Source: Cellvibrionaceae bacterium AOL6 (GTDB lineage Bacteria; Pseudomonadota; Gammaproteobacteria; Pseudomonadales; Cellvibrionaceae). Taken from it: a DNA stretch of 64,000 nt. The notes below the pieces were generated by a model. That model was not told the DNA's origin. It did no database searches and saw only the letters and a program-made list of their open reading frames with translations. Every line of letters starts with the position of its first letter. The first letter of the stretch is position 1. A program made the translations under genes and the position numbers. The stretch is taken from assembly GCA_003265435.1 (NCBI GenBank), contig NOXC01000005.1, positions 1 through 64,000 on the forward strand, in the 5' to 3' direction. Positions 41,820 to 51,590 of this stretch are shown here, in pieces.

Positions 41820-43067
41820 CTAATCGGCTAACACTCGCCGCCAGTGAAATAGAGTGCCACTGAAACACAGAATGCTCAACGCCACACTGCTGCTGAACAT
41901 CAGCACGGCGGCCTGAACAGGAGGCAGCGGCAGGGATACGGCGATACCGCCAAGCACCCCTCCCAGTGAAAAGCGCATCGTCTGCTCAAAGGCCGTTGCG
42001 CTGCCGTAATACCGATCCAAGAGGTTCAAATACATGGCCTGCCCGGCGGGCCCGATGGTGGAGTAGCTCCCCACACTGAACATGAGTAGCAGGATAAACA
42101 GCCAAACCGGTAGCACCACCAGCCATGACAAGGCCAGGAAAAGAGCCGCAAAAAATGCCGAAACGAAAAGCCCCCGAATATACAGGCGCTCCTTGCGCAC
42201 GCGCCCCAGCAACTGTTTGCCAAGCCGATTCCCCACTAACATGGCGATCACCACCGCACCAAAGGCCAGCGGAAATTGCGCACTGCTCAGCCCGTAGTGC
42301 TCCATCAACAATGAGGGCGCCACGATGACGAACGTTAACATCACCCCCGAACCCAAGGCATTGGCCAGCGCCTGGAAGGTGGGTACCGGCCATCCCTCAA
42401 TGCGATAACCGATCACATAGGCGTATTGGCGCAGTGCGGCTACCGGTGAGAGCTTGCCCGTGCGGCGACTGTGGGTCTCGGGGACCTTTAAGCCAATGAA
42501 CACAAACATCAGCGTACCCACGCCCCCGCACATCAAAAAAATGGCTGGCCAAGGCGCGAACGCAAGTATCGTCGAGCCAATGATCGGCGCAACAACAGGC
42601 ATGATCATGATGACAAAGATCGCGAGCGCGATGCGCTCTGCAAGCCGTTCAGGCTCCGTCGTATCTTTGAGCATGGCCATCCCGCTGACCATCATTAAGC
42701 CGCCCGCCGCCCCCTGCAGAAAGCGAAAGGCAAGCGCGGCCTCAAGCACTTGAAACGCGACGATCGCAAAACTGCTGAGCAGGTACAGGCACAGGCCGGA
42801 CAGGGCGACCACGCGTCGACCTTTCTGATCGGACCATGCGCCACCCACTAGCTGCCCCAAACCCAGGCCCACCAGAAAATAACTCAGGGTGAGACTGGCC
42901 TGCTCCGAGCTGACATTCAAGCTCTTTGCAAACTCCGATACGGCGGGCAAATAGCTGTCCATCCCCAGAGGCGATAACGACGCCAGGGAGGCAAAGACGA
43001 CAGTCAATTGGGATGACCCGAGCTGGGCCTGATCGAATTTTTTGCTGAAGGCGCTGTGCCAAGGCAT
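41820..43067 (-). CDS. Bcr/CflA-type multidrug MFS transporter
   Basis: The 415-residue protein has 12 membrane helices and the MFS drug/proton antiporter signature in GGAWSDQKGRR (motif A) along with FLQGAAGGLMMVSGMAML (motif C-like) and LSPLGMDSYLPA at the N terminus, characteristic of the Bcr/CflA group. It probably expels drugs or metabolites such as bicyclomycin, sulfonamides or cysteine-type compounds; the true substrate is not evident. AGGAC precedes the ATG. No transcriptional regulator is adjacent. Confidence 0.9.
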   Translation of the reverse strand: MPWHSAFSKKFDQAQLGSSQLTVVFASLASLSPLGMDSYLPAVSEFAKSLNVSSEQASLTLSYFLVGLGLGQLVGGAWSDQKGRRVVALSGLCLYLLSSFAIVAFQVLEAALAFRFLQGAAGGLMMVSGMAMLKDTTEPERLAERIALAIFVIMIMPVVAPIIGSTILAFAPWPAIFLMCGGVGTLMFVFIGLKVPETHSRRTGKLSPVAALRQYAYVIGYRIEGWPVPTFQALANALGSGVMLTFVIVAPSLLMEHYGLSSAQFPLAFGAVVIAMLVGNRLGKQLLGRVRKERLYIRGLFVSAFFAALFLALSWLVVLPVWLFILLLMFSVGSYSTIGPAGQAMYLNLLDRYYGSATAFEQTMRFSLGGVLGGIAVSLPLPPVQAAVLMFSSSVALSILCFSGTLFHWRRVLAD

Positions 43068-43152
43068 GAACGAGTCCTGTGATTCTTAGCGCAGACTCAA
43101 GGGCGGTCTCCGCTTCAGGGGGACCGCGAGCTTAACACAATAAATGTAGACA

Positions 43153-43929
43153 TTACTGCGGCGACGCTAAAATCAGAACCGCCCCATCGGCGTCGAGCAA
43201 GCTCAGCGTGTCGTCGCTTATCGAAAACCGGGCGACTTGATCCAACAGGCCCAGAAAGCGCTTTTCCAGGAGCATGCGGCTCTCGTCACAGGCCATCATT
43301 GTCGACATAAGCTGCCCGAACGCCAAGCTGTCGTCTTTCTCTGTGGCGCCACCCGAGTACTGGTTGCAGCCTGAAAAGCCACTCACACGTAGCGGAGACC
43401 CATCAAAGCGCAGCGTCACAACCCGTTCGGATTCCTCCAACACCTCCCCGTTGAGGCGAGTGACCTGCCAGAGTCCGCCCAGAGCATTGCGCGGCGTCGG
43501 CGCGAGCTCTGGAGCCGACCGGTTCACGCCGACCATCAGTAATCGCACGGGCTGAGGCTCAACGCCCTCCGACGACTCGGCAAAGGGATCCACGTGGGTG
43601 TCCGTAATAAAGCGCAGCGCGTCACCGACAAAAATTTTGGCGCGCAAGGCATAGCGCGCACGGGGTTCGATACTCTCGGTCGGGTACGTCAACTCAAAGG
43701 CATAGGGTGGTGGCGAATCGAGAGACTGCCTGTGCTCGGTAATCAATGATGAGGGAGCGTCCGCGCGTGAGACATCCTCCAGTGTCACCAACAGCTCGGC
43801 ACCGGGAGGCAGCAATATTTTTTCACGATAAAACGCCTCACCAGTAATACGGCCCTGTTCAGGCGCAGAGTCGGTTCCGCATGCAGACAGTCCGAGCAAG
43901 GTCACGAGTGCGAGTAATACCCTACGCAT
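43153..43929 (-). CDS. YbaY-like / META (HslJ) domain lipoprotein
   Basis: This 258-residue lipoprotein has a lipobox LSAC (Cys17), a beta-rich YbaY/YscW-type domain (about 25-135: REKILLPPGAELLVTLEDVS) and a C-terminal META/HslJ domain (about 150-258) with LRVSGFSGCNQYSGG and the MMACDESRMLLEKRFLGLL signature. META-domain proteins help envelope stress tolerance, e.g. novobiocin resistance in E. coli HslJ. The ATG at 43929 has AGGAGGAG, which lies in the 3' end of the CheB-CheR fusion gene, and the two genes overlap by eight bases. The combination of both domains is seen in other gammaproteobacteria. Confidence 0.83.
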   Translation of the reverse strand: MRRVLLALVTLLGLSACGTDSAPEQGRITGEAFYREKILLPPGAELLVTLEDVSRADAPSSLITEHRQSLDSPPPYAFELTYPTESIEPRARYALRAKIFVGDALRFITDTHVDPFAESSEGVEPQPVRLLMVGVNRSAPELAPTPRNALGGLWQVTRLNGEVLEESERVVTLRFDGSPLRVSGFSGCNQYSGGATEKDDSLAFGQLMSTMMACDESRMLLEKRFLGLLDQVARFSISDDTLSLLDADGAVLILASPQ

Positions 43930-46900
43930 CGGCTTGCTCCTCCTGAAATTGAAAGGCTTCGGTGCGGCGAGACAGGTATTTTTCCGTCTCCTTGTGCCGC
44001 AGAGTGTAGCGAATACTGCGATCCAAAACCTGCGCACTGATCTCCGCCTTGTCGATCACATCATAAATGCCTAACTCAACAGCGGGCTTGTACATACTAT
44101 CTTCCAGGTAGCCTGAGGTCAGAATGTAGGCCGGTTGATTCGCTTTCTGTGAAACCTGCTGGATCAGCTCGAAAGCCGTCCCCTGATCAAGCTTGTAATC
44201 AATAAAGCAAATATCGACATCCCCTTTCTCAAGCAAGGGCTTCGCTTCGTCAAAACCGTTTGCAGTATGAATGGTGTACTCCGTACCAATCGTAATATCA
44301 CCTTCCAGGCGGGATTTGAGCAGGAAGACATCATCGGGATCATCGTCCACAATCAATACCTGCACTGCCGCTTTACCTGACCAGAACGCGGTGCCAATCG
44401 TCTGCCTCAATTGCAGATAGCTGTCATACAACTGCCCTTTCAGGGATTTGATTTCACTGATGTCTGTCAACGACACCACACAGCCTTGCGGGTAGTCCGC
44501 GCCATCCACATAGGTTGTCAGGTTGACGACGAGACTGCCGCCGTCCACGAGATTGACCTCGCGCTCAATGGTACTTCCCGAGTCCATCACCTTGGCGATA
44601 TCGTCGAGAAAACTGCCGTAGATTAATGAGTGGGAGATATGATGGAAAGGTCGCCCCACATCGGTCGGCAACAAGTTGACGTAGCGCGTTGCCGCAGGAG
44701 AATACTTCCTGATCACCATGGCATCGTCCAGTACGATGACACCGGTATCCATCGACTTCAAAATATTGTCGATATCGGTGTGCGCACGAGTCAGCTCATC
44801 GATTTTCTCTTGGTATTCACTGTTTACCGTGTATAGCTCTTCGTTGACTGACTGCAACTCTTCGTTTGTACTTTGCAGTTCTTCATTCGCGGCCAACAGT
44901 TCTTCGTTCGAAGATTGCAGTTCTTCATTCGTGGTTTCGAGCTCTTCGACCGTCACCTGCAAATGTTCGTGCTTTTTCTGAAGCTGCTGCTCCAGGTCTC
45001 GAATGCGCTGCTGGCTTTGATCGCTGATATCAAAATTGACGGCATCTTCATCTGCCGGCTTTTCAGGACTGCCGACATCGGCAAAAATCAAAGCGATCAG
45101 GCAACCGGCACCCGGCTTTCCCGCGATGTAACGAGCACGTAAGGTAATCGTTCGAATAGCACCATCTGCCTGCTTAAACTGAACATTCTCGTACAACACA
45201 TTTTCTTCGGAACTGATCGCCCGATTGACCGCCGTTGAGACGGCTATATCCAGTTCAGGCAAAATAAAATCGCCCACCTTGGCAGAAAAACGCCCTGGCT
45301 TTAATTTACGCGTGTAATTATCCACTTCGCCGTAAACATGCTGTACTTCCAAATCTTGATTTAAAACGATGCACGCCGGCACATAGTCATTCACCAACTG
45401 CTCCAACACCGTCAGGTTGTTGGTTCCTCCCTGAGAACGCTGGTAATTACGAATCAGCTGATCCAGCGGCAATGGTGCGCTGCGCTGTGCTTTCTCAGCG
45501 CCGACACTCGGCAACGCATCATTGATAATACGCGCGTTGACGGACTTCCTATAAATCCGATTTTTTTCATCCACTATATCAAAGTACGATCCCAGATCGC
45601 CCAAGGTCTCGGAGGAGCCAAGAAACAAAAAGCCATTTTTCAATAACGAAAAATGCAGCATCGACAGAATTCGACGCTGAGCTTTTGGCTGGAAATAAAT
45701 CAGCAGATTACGGCACAGCGTTAATTGTGTATTCGAGAACGGGGGATCATTTGTCAGATTGTGCGTCGCAAAAATCACCATCCCCCGAATATCGGGGTTA
45801 ATTTTCAGATAGTCGTCTGTTTTGGTGAAATACTTATCCAGCCGCTCGGCGTTGATGTCCTCCACCGCATTCAAGGCATACACGCCGGCACTGGCCTCAG
45901 CGATCGCGTCGGGGTCGACATCGGTAGCGAAAATTTTGACCGAACGATTTTCTCCCCGCTTCTCGAGCGCCTCTTTGAATAGAATTGCGGCCGAATAGGC
46001 TTCTTCCCCGGTGGAGCAGCCTGCGACCCACACCCTGACCGGCTCGCCGATCGGCGTTGTTTTCAATATTTCTGGAATCACCTTCGCTTCAATGATGGCA
46101 AACGCATCCTCGTCGCGAAAAAACCGGGTGACACCGATCAGCATATCCTTGCCGAGCGCCTGCAACTCACGAGGATTTCTCAGCAGCAGGGAATAGTAGT
46201 CCTGCAAGGATTGCACGCCATTGATCGTGATCCGCCTTTCAATGCGTCGTATCACGGTGGTCGACTTGTATTGTGCAAAATCGATCGCCACACTCTCTTT
46301 CAACAATGAAAAAATTTCATGAAGTGCGACATCATTGTCTTCGAGGCTCTTGAGTATTGCCGTGCCGGAGCCGCTCACCAACGGATGAGAGACGAAGCGG
46401 ATAATATTCTCTGGGATTTCGTCCACCGGTAGTACATAGTCCGCGACACCCGTTTTAACGGCGTTATAAGGCATTCCATCAAACTTGGCATCATCGGGAT
46501 TCTGCACAACCACGAGTCCACCCACTTCTTTGATGGCGCGGACGCCTCGGCTTCCATCGCTGCCCGTACCGGATAGAATTACACCAATCGCACGATGGTG
46601 CTGATCCTCAGCCAGCGAACGGAAGAATATATCAATGGGAAAACTGGTGCCGTTGTCATTCATCCGATCAACGAGAATGAGCCTGCCCTCAGCGATCATC
46701 ATATGTTTTTTAGGCGGCAACAATACCACCTGATTCCGCTCCATCAGCATACCGTCTTCAGCCACTTTTACCGGCATCACGGTATAGCGTGACAATAACT
46801 CATCCATAAGGGATTTAAAGTCCGGTGAGAGATGTTGCAACACGATAAAGCCCAGACCGCTGTCACTTGGCATATGCTTAAGGAAGCTTTCTAACGCTTC

Positions 46901-46981
46901 GAGCCCCCCCGCCGAGGTACCAATGGCCACATAATAATCGGGCAAATGTGGATCGGCGCTTCCGACCTCTTTTTCATTCAT
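43922..46981 (-). CDS. CheB-CheR-PAS-REC fusion signalling protein
   Basis: The 1019-residue protein has a CheB-type methylesterase domain (about 15-200; catalytic IGTSAGG Ser, VLQHLSPD His, SGTGSDGSRG Asp), a CheR-type methyltransferase domain (about 215-480; VAGCSTGEEAYSAA, LLIYFQPKAQ), a PAS domain, a long heptad coiled coil (ELQSTNEEL-type repeats, about 665-740), another PAS domain and a C-terminal receiver (LIVDDDPDDVFLL; FIDYKLDQG). Unlike many CheB-CheR fusions it has no kinase domain. It may act on receptors outside the standard chemotaxis path. It overlaps the c-di-GMP protein gene upstream and the META gene downstream. Confidence 0.9.
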   Translation of the reverse strand: MNEKEVGSADPHLPDYYVAIGTSAGGLEALESFLKHMPSDSGLGFIVLQHLSPDFKSLMDELLSRYTVMPVKVAEDGMLMERNQVVLLPPKKHMMIAEGRLILVDRMNDNGTSFPIDIFFRSLAEDQHHRAIGVILSGTGSDGSRGVRAIKEVGGLVVVQNPDDAKFDGMPYNAVKTGVADYVLPVDEIPENIIRFVSHPLVSGSGTAILKSLEDNDVALHEIFSLLKESVAIDFAQYKSTTVIRRIERRITINGVQSLQDYYSLLLRNPRELQALGKDMLIGVTRFFRDEDAFAIIEAKVIPEILKTTPIGEPVRVWVAGCSTGEEAYSAAILFKEALEKRGENRSVKIFATDVDPDAIAEASAGVYALNAVEDINAERLDKYFTKTDDYLKINPDIRGMVIFATHNLTNDPPFSNTQLTLCRNLLIYFQPKAQRRILSMLHFSLLKNGFLFLGSSETLGDLGSYFDIVDEKNRIYRKSVNARIINDALPSVGAEKAQRSAPLPLDQLIRNYQRSQGGTNNLTVLEQLVNDYVPACIVLNQDLEVQHVYGEVDNYTRKLKPGRFSAKVGDFILPELDIAVSTAVNRAISSEENVLYENVQFKQADGAIRTITLRARYIAGKPGAGCLIALIFADVGSPEKPADEDAVNFDISDQSQQRIRDLEQQLQKKHEHLQVTVEELETTNEELQSSNEELLAANEELQSTNEELQSVNEELYTVNSEYQEKIDELTRAHTDIDNILKSMDTGVIVLDDAMVIRKYSPAATRYVNLLPTDVGRPFHHISHSLIYGSFLDDIAKVMDSGSTIEREVNLVDGGSLVVNLTTYVDGADYPQGCVVSLTDISEIKSLKGQLYDSYLQLRQTIGTAFWSGKAAVQVLIVDDDPDDVFLLKSRLEGDITIGTEYTIHTANGFDEAKPLLEKGDVDICFIDYKLDQGTAFELIQQVSQKANQPAYILTSGYLEDSMYKPAVELGIYDVIDKAEISAQVLDRSIRYTLRHKETEKYLSRRTEAFQFQEEQADA

Positions 46982-49655
46982 TGTTTTGTATTCCTGGTTC
47001 GCTAGCCGTTTTTTTATCTTTCAACAAACGGCGAAGGTCCTGCAAAGGCAGTGGTTTATTCAAGTAAAACCCCTGAAATCTCGAACATCCCCACTCTTTC
47101 AACATTTCCAATACCGCTTGGCTTTCCACCCCTTCGGCGACACAGGTTTTATTCAGAGATTCAGCCAGTGCCAGCACGGCTTTGGTAATCGAACGATCTT
47201 CAGGGTCATCCAACAGGTCGAGGATGAAACTTTTGTCAATTTTTATTTCGTCTATCGGGAATTTTTTCAAGTAAGTCAGCGAGGAGTATCCCGTACCAAA
47301 ATCGTCCAGTGCGATATTGACATCCTCCTCCTGCATGGCCGCCAAAAACTCCCTGACATTTTTGCTGTCAGAAAGCAGGCTGGACTCAGTTAATTCAATT
47401 TTCAGAGAGCTACCCGAGAGCTGTTGATCTCTAAGTGCGCCATGCACGCCCACAATCATATACGGATCACGAATCAGCCTGGGCGTAAAGTTAACAGAGA
47501 CAAAAGCGCGCTCAGACAGCAAACCTTCAGACACCAAGGTTTTGAGGTCTCCCAGTGCCTGATGCAGGATCCAGCGCGTAACGGGCACAATGATCCCGGT
47601 CTCTTCGAGGATCTCGATAAAGATATCGGGCCCAATGACGCCTTTGCTAGGATGCCGCCAGCGCAGCAAGGCCTCCAAGCCGTCAATTTCTCCGGTTTGT
47701 AAGTTTTGCTGCATCTGATAATACAACTCAAACTCAGAGCGGTTCAAAGCACCGTGCAGGCTGTTCCCCAACTCAAGGCGATCTCGAGAACGTACTTCTA
47801 ACTCGGGAGAATAATACTGGTAATTATTGCGCCCCTCATTTTTTGCACGATATAACGCGATATCAGCTTGTTTTAGCAGGTTCCGAGCGTCCGCGTGCTG
47901 AGTATGGGTCGCAAACGCGATGCCGATACTCGTTGTGACAAACATTTCCTGATGCTGGATATTTGCCGGCATCTCTAACCGTTTAAGAATTTTTTCGGCA
48001 ATACCCGCGGCCACACTGGCATCGTATAGACCCTCGACCAGCACGAGAAATTCATCCCCTCCCACGCGCGCAACGGTATCTTCATCCCGCACACAATTTT
48101 TCAGACGTTTGGCCACCTCAATCAGTAGCTCATCCCCAGCATCATGCCCAAGTGTGTCATTGACGTTCTTAAACCCGTCCAGATCCAGGCACAACAGCGC
48201 CACCGCGCCGTGGCGCTCTACCCGCTCAAGCGCATGCCCTAAGCGATCCATAAATACGGAACGATTTGCCAGCCCCGTCAAGGAGTCTCGCTCAGCCATT
48301 TTCCTGAGCTTGCTTTCCGCTTCGTGCTGATAGGTCCTATCCGTCAGCGTACCAATAAAACCACTGACCAAACCATTGGGCTCAAACATTGGTCGAGCGA
48401 GAAACTCAGCGACCACTTCATCGCCGCCGTTGGTTTCGAGTTCGGCCATGTAACTGAACTGACGCCCACTGGAAATACTGCGATGCATATCCGACAACTG
48501 ACTTTCCGCATCGCCACCAAATAACATCGTAATCCATCCGAGACCCATCGTATCTGCAAAGGATTTCCCGGTGATTTCGCACCACCGGTTATTTACATAT
48601 TGCGCTTCCCACTGTTTGTCTGCCTGAACGATACCAATGGGCGCCAAATCCGCCACAACTTTGAATTTTTGGGCTTGCTCTTCGATTTCCGCTCTTGCGA
48701 CATCTTGCTCAGACAAATCCTTCAAGAATACAAGATAGTGCTCTACCCCATTTTCACGGACTGGAATGACCGCCGGCTCTAGCATCACCGACTCACCGTC
48801 CGTCCGTAAACCCATCATCACTAATTGAGAATTGTGACCACGTGCCACAGAGGCGGATGAAAAAAGACGTGACTGATGCTCTCTTTCAAATCGCTCAGGT
48901 ATCAAGTCTTTAAGAGGTCGTCCGTAAGCGTTTTCAGTATGGATACGAAATATTTTCTCGGCAGCAGCGTTCATGCGCACGATACGCTGCTCGGCGTCGA
49001 CCCGAATAATGCCGGTAGGGCACAACACCTCTATTTCGCCTAGCGTGTCATGCCAATCGGATTCCAGTTTGGACAACACAAGGTTGTCTGACGATACCGT
49101 TCGATTTTCATTGAGCAAGCGAAGAATGGCAACGGCACTCGAGAGCATCGGCCAGTACCGTCGCACAAGCCCCAAATTATATGCGCGAGCGCTGTTAGCG
49201 AGAACAAGAGCCCCGTACACCTTACGTGCATCACGCAATGGGATCGCAATCATTTTCTGAATTGGTCGGGGGCCGGACTCCAGGCGAACAGTGCAATGCA
49301 AGAGTTGGTTCGCTTCATAGACCCGAGCGTTTCGAGTCGCGAACACCTGACGTAAGATGGAGAGACCGGTGATCAACGGCTGGTGTGATTGTTGGTCGAG
49401 AGGGACGAGATTCCCTTCCAAGCTCAACGCTTTCACGGTGAAGGATTCATCGGGACGAAAAGCGGTTTCTGCGGAGAGATCTTCGGCAACGAAACAAATT
49501 GGCGCACGCGCGAGCTTGCCCATGCTGATCGCCAAGGCTCTGTACACATCGTCAGGTTGGCGATAGGTGTATACCTGATCACGCAGGTTGTCCACAGCGC
49601 GACGAAGCTCGTCGTCCTGTCGGCGGTCACCATCGTCGCCTAGTAGTTCTTCCAT
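46974..49655 (-). CDS. GAF-PAS-PAS-GGDEF-EAL cyclic di-GMP protein
   Basis: This 893-residue cytoplasmic protein has a GAF domain (about 35-185), two PAS domains (about 205-320 and 330-445), GGDEF (about 455-615, active-site RVGGDEFLVLV) and EAL (about 630-880). The EAL domain keeps the catalytic sequence GLEALLRWRHP, DDFGTGYSSL and KIDKSFI, so phosphodiesterase activity is likely; the GGDEF site is also intact, and so it could be bifunctional. There are no membrane helices. I chose the ATG at 49655; an in-frame GTG lies six bases upstream. The end overlaps the CheB-CheR gene start by eight bases, so the two are translationally coupled and may work in one pathway. Confidence 0.9.
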   Translation of the reverse strand: MEELLGDDGDRRQDDELRRAVDNLRDQVYTYRQPDDVYRALAISMGKLARAPICFVAEDLSAETAFRPDESFTVKALSLEGNLVPLDQQSHQPLITGLSILRQVFATRNARVYEANQLLHCTVRLESGPRPIQKMIAIPLRDARKVYGALVLANSARAYNLGLVRRYWPMLSSAVAILRLLNENRTVSSDNLVLSKLESDWHDTLGEIEVLCPTGIIRVDAEQRIVRMNAAAEKIFRIHTENAYGRPLKDLIPERFEREHQSRLFSSASVARGHNSQLVMMGLRTDGESVMLEPAVIPVRENGVEHYLVFLKDLSEQDVARAEIEEQAQKFKVVADLAPIGIVQADKQWEAQYVNNRWCEITGKSFADTMGLGWITMLFGGDAESQLSDMHRSISSGRQFSYMAELETNGGDEVVAEFLARPMFEPNGLVSGFIGTLTDRTYQHEAESKLRKMAERDSLTGLANRSVFMDRLGHALERVERHGAVALLCLDLDGFKNVNDTLGHDAGDELLIEVAKRLKNCVRDEDTVARVGGDEFLVLVEGLYDASVAAGIAEKILKRLEMPANIQHQEMFVTTSIGIAFATHTQHADARNLLKQADIALYRAKNEGRNNYQYYSPELEVRSRDRLELGNSLHGALNRSEFELYYQMQQNLQTGEIDGLEALLRWRHPSKGVIGPDIFIEILEETGIIVPVTRWILHQALGDLKTLVSEGLLSERAFVSVNFTPRLIRDPYMIVGVHGALRDQQLSGSSLKIELTESSLLSDSKNVREFLAAMQEEDVNIALDDFGTGYSSLTYLKKFPIDEIKIDKSFILDLLDDPEDRSITKAVLALAESLNKTCVAEGVESQAVLEMLKEWGCSRFQGFYLNKPLPLQDLRRLLKDKKTASEPGIQNNE

Positions 49656-49856
49656 CAACACTCAGAATCGCCCTTCTGCGCTCTTTCGCAGACGTCCTTT
49701 CCATGCGCCGCCCCGCAGGTGTGCGGATTGTCACTTCTCCTAAGCCTAGCATATTCAACCCGCCGCGTAACGCTGTCTGCGACAGATGAACACCTGCTTG
49801 GAAGCCCGACAGCTCTAGGTATACATTGAGCGCCAAGCGAGGTCTGACCAGGCAGC

Positions 49857-50648
49857 CTACTCCCCGGCAGACTTCGCTTTCAAAACCGCATCTCGCAACG
49901 TGGTCACCCAAATTTCGTTCTGGTTTTCAGAGAGATAATCGAGAAATGCAGCATGCGTTTCAGAGGGCGTGGCGAGGTAGTCAGCCCCCACCCCGTGGAA
50001 ACAGAAAGTCACCAGGCCACCGTACGCTTTACCCGCTTCGACAGAAGCAATCAGACTCTCCAGCGACGGGTTGGAAGTGTTCCAGTTCGAGTCGAGCCGA
50101 TAGTAATCGAGGTCGGCGGTGATGCGATTGTCACCCGCGGCAGACCCTGAACGCGCCGCAATAAAATACGGCGAGATAGCATCCACCACACTCTCGCCTC
50201 CGGCCAGCTCATCACCGCAGGTGTAGGCGAAGGTGCGCACGGTCTCGCCATCAATCGCGTGCAATAAGGTGTTCGTAACTTGAATCTCCTCAACGTATTG
50301 CTGAACACTGTAGCGGTCGAGATCATGGTGGGGCTGCACCCAGTCGCGACCCGGCAGGCCTTTGCGGCAAGGGTGATACAAGGTGTGGTTGCCCAGCTCA
50401 TGCCCCGCTTCGGCGGCAGCGCGCCATCGAGCCATATTGTTAATTAGGTCGCCACGGGCGCCACTCAGGTAAAAAGTGGCGGGCAGGCCGCGTTCATCCA
50501 GTTGAGGTAATGCGACATCAAGGTGACTGGCTAGAGTATCGTCATAGGTGAGCACCACGGCCACCTTTTTCCCACCCGGCCACAACGTATCCGCCATGGA
50601 GTGAGCACACAGAGCCAGGGCCAATACAGCCAGAGACGTACGCAACAT
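49857..50648 (-). CDS. Secreted polysaccharide deacetylase (CE4)
   Basis: The 263-residue protein has a signal peptide ending near HSMA and a NodB-type deacetylase fold. The catalytic motif 1 reads VVLTYDDTLASHL (usually TFDDG) and the metal-binding motif 2 GHELGNHTLYHP is present. A later FCFHGVGADY may supply the other catalytic His. It may deacetylate chitin, peptidoglycan or other N-acetylated sugars. GGTAAG before the ATG is a weak ribosome-binding site. There is no neighbouring glycan cluster. Confidence 0.85.
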   Translation of the reverse strand: MLRTSLAVLALALCAHSMADTLWPGGKKVAVVLTYDDTLASHLDVALPQLDERGLPATFYLSGARGDLINNMARWRAAAEAGHELGNHTLYHPCRKGLPGRDWVQPHHDLDRYSVQQYVEEIQVTNTLLHAIDGETVRTFAYTCGDELAGGESVVDAISPYFIAARSGSAAGDNRITADLDYYRLDSNWNTSNPSLESLIASVEAGKAYGGLVTFCFHGVGADYLATPSETHAAFLDYLSENQNEIWVTTLRDAVLKAKSAGE

Positions 50649-50754
50649 AGACTTACCTTTTTATTATTGAATTCATCGGGACGATGCGTCCATTAAAGGC
50701 CTATTCTGCCAGTTGTGGCCTGAGACGACCAGTCGAGAGGCCCTGACTCACCCA

Positions 50755-51510
50755 CTAACGAAAGTCGGCGGCCAACTCTGGAAGTTCCGCCACGACGGGT
50801 TTGTCGTGCTCGGCCAGAAACTGCAGCAGGCGCCCAGGGCTTGTACTCAGAACGCGCGATGAAGGGAAGCCGATTTTTTCGGCCTTCGCAATACAGGTAT
50901 CGACCTCGCCGAGGCTGAACGCCGAATGGGCATCGCTTGCGAACACTACCTTCCAGTCGAGCCGATCCACTAACTCCATCAGTTTGAGACAGTTCGGTTC
51001 GCTGCCAGCGCGAGAATGCATGAACGAGCTGTTGTTGATCTCGATCGCGACATTGTGGTCACGCGCCGCGCGCACCACTTCTTCATAGTCCAGCGGAAAA
51101 TTGGGGTTGCCCGGATGTCCGAGGATTTGAATACAGCCCGAGCTGATGGCCGCGATGGCTGCCCGCGTATGCGTTGCGCAGTCGCTGGGAGGAATCACCG
51201 GTTCGTGAAAACTGGCGATCGCAATATCAAGGAAGGGCTTTAAATTTTCCGGAATGTCGGTGCCGCTGCAGTCGGGCAGAATATTGGCTTCGACCCCACG
51301 TAACATGGCGATGCCATCGACCATGCGCGGCAGCACCTTCATATTGCCGAAGTGCCACCAGTGCGGACCATCCGGCATGGTCGGCGCATGATCCGTAATG
51401 GCAAACAGATCGATGCCCTTCTGCTTCGCCGCCGCCCAGTAGTCATGCACGGTGCTGTAGGCGTGGGTACTGGCCACCGTGTGGGCGTGGGTATCGCAAC
51501 GAATCTGCAT
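50755..51510 (-). CDS. PHP-domain phosphatase (YcdX-like)
   Basis: This 251-residue cytoplasmic protein is a PHP-domain hydrolase like E. coli YcdX. Metal ligands appear in CDTHAHTVAS (two His), AITDHAPTMP (Asp-His), GVEANI (Glu), SFHEPV (His), GHPGNP (His), INNSS and ASDAHSAF (Asp-His). Such enzymes bind three metals and cleave phosphoesters. The ATG at 51510 has AGAGGT upstream; the longer frame to 51570 has no support. No clue to the substrate. Confidence 0.85.
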   Translation of the reverse strand: MQIRCDTHAHTVASTHAYSTVHDYWAAAKQKGIDLFAITDHAPTMPDGPHWWHFGNMKVLPRMVDGIAMLRGVEANILPDCSGTDIPENLKPFLDIAIASFHEPVIPPSDCATHTRAAIAAISSGCIQILGHPGNPNFPLDYEEVVRAARDHNVAIEINNSSFMHSRAGSEPNCLKLMELVDRLDWKVVFASDAHSAFSLGEVDTCIAKAEKIGFPSSRVLSTSPGRLLQFLAEHDKPVVAELPELAADFR

Positions 51511-51590
51511 AGGGACCTCTCTTATCTGGGAAAACACAACCCTGATGCGCGCAGTATACCCCAGTCGCATGACAATGCAGTGGCACCGAC

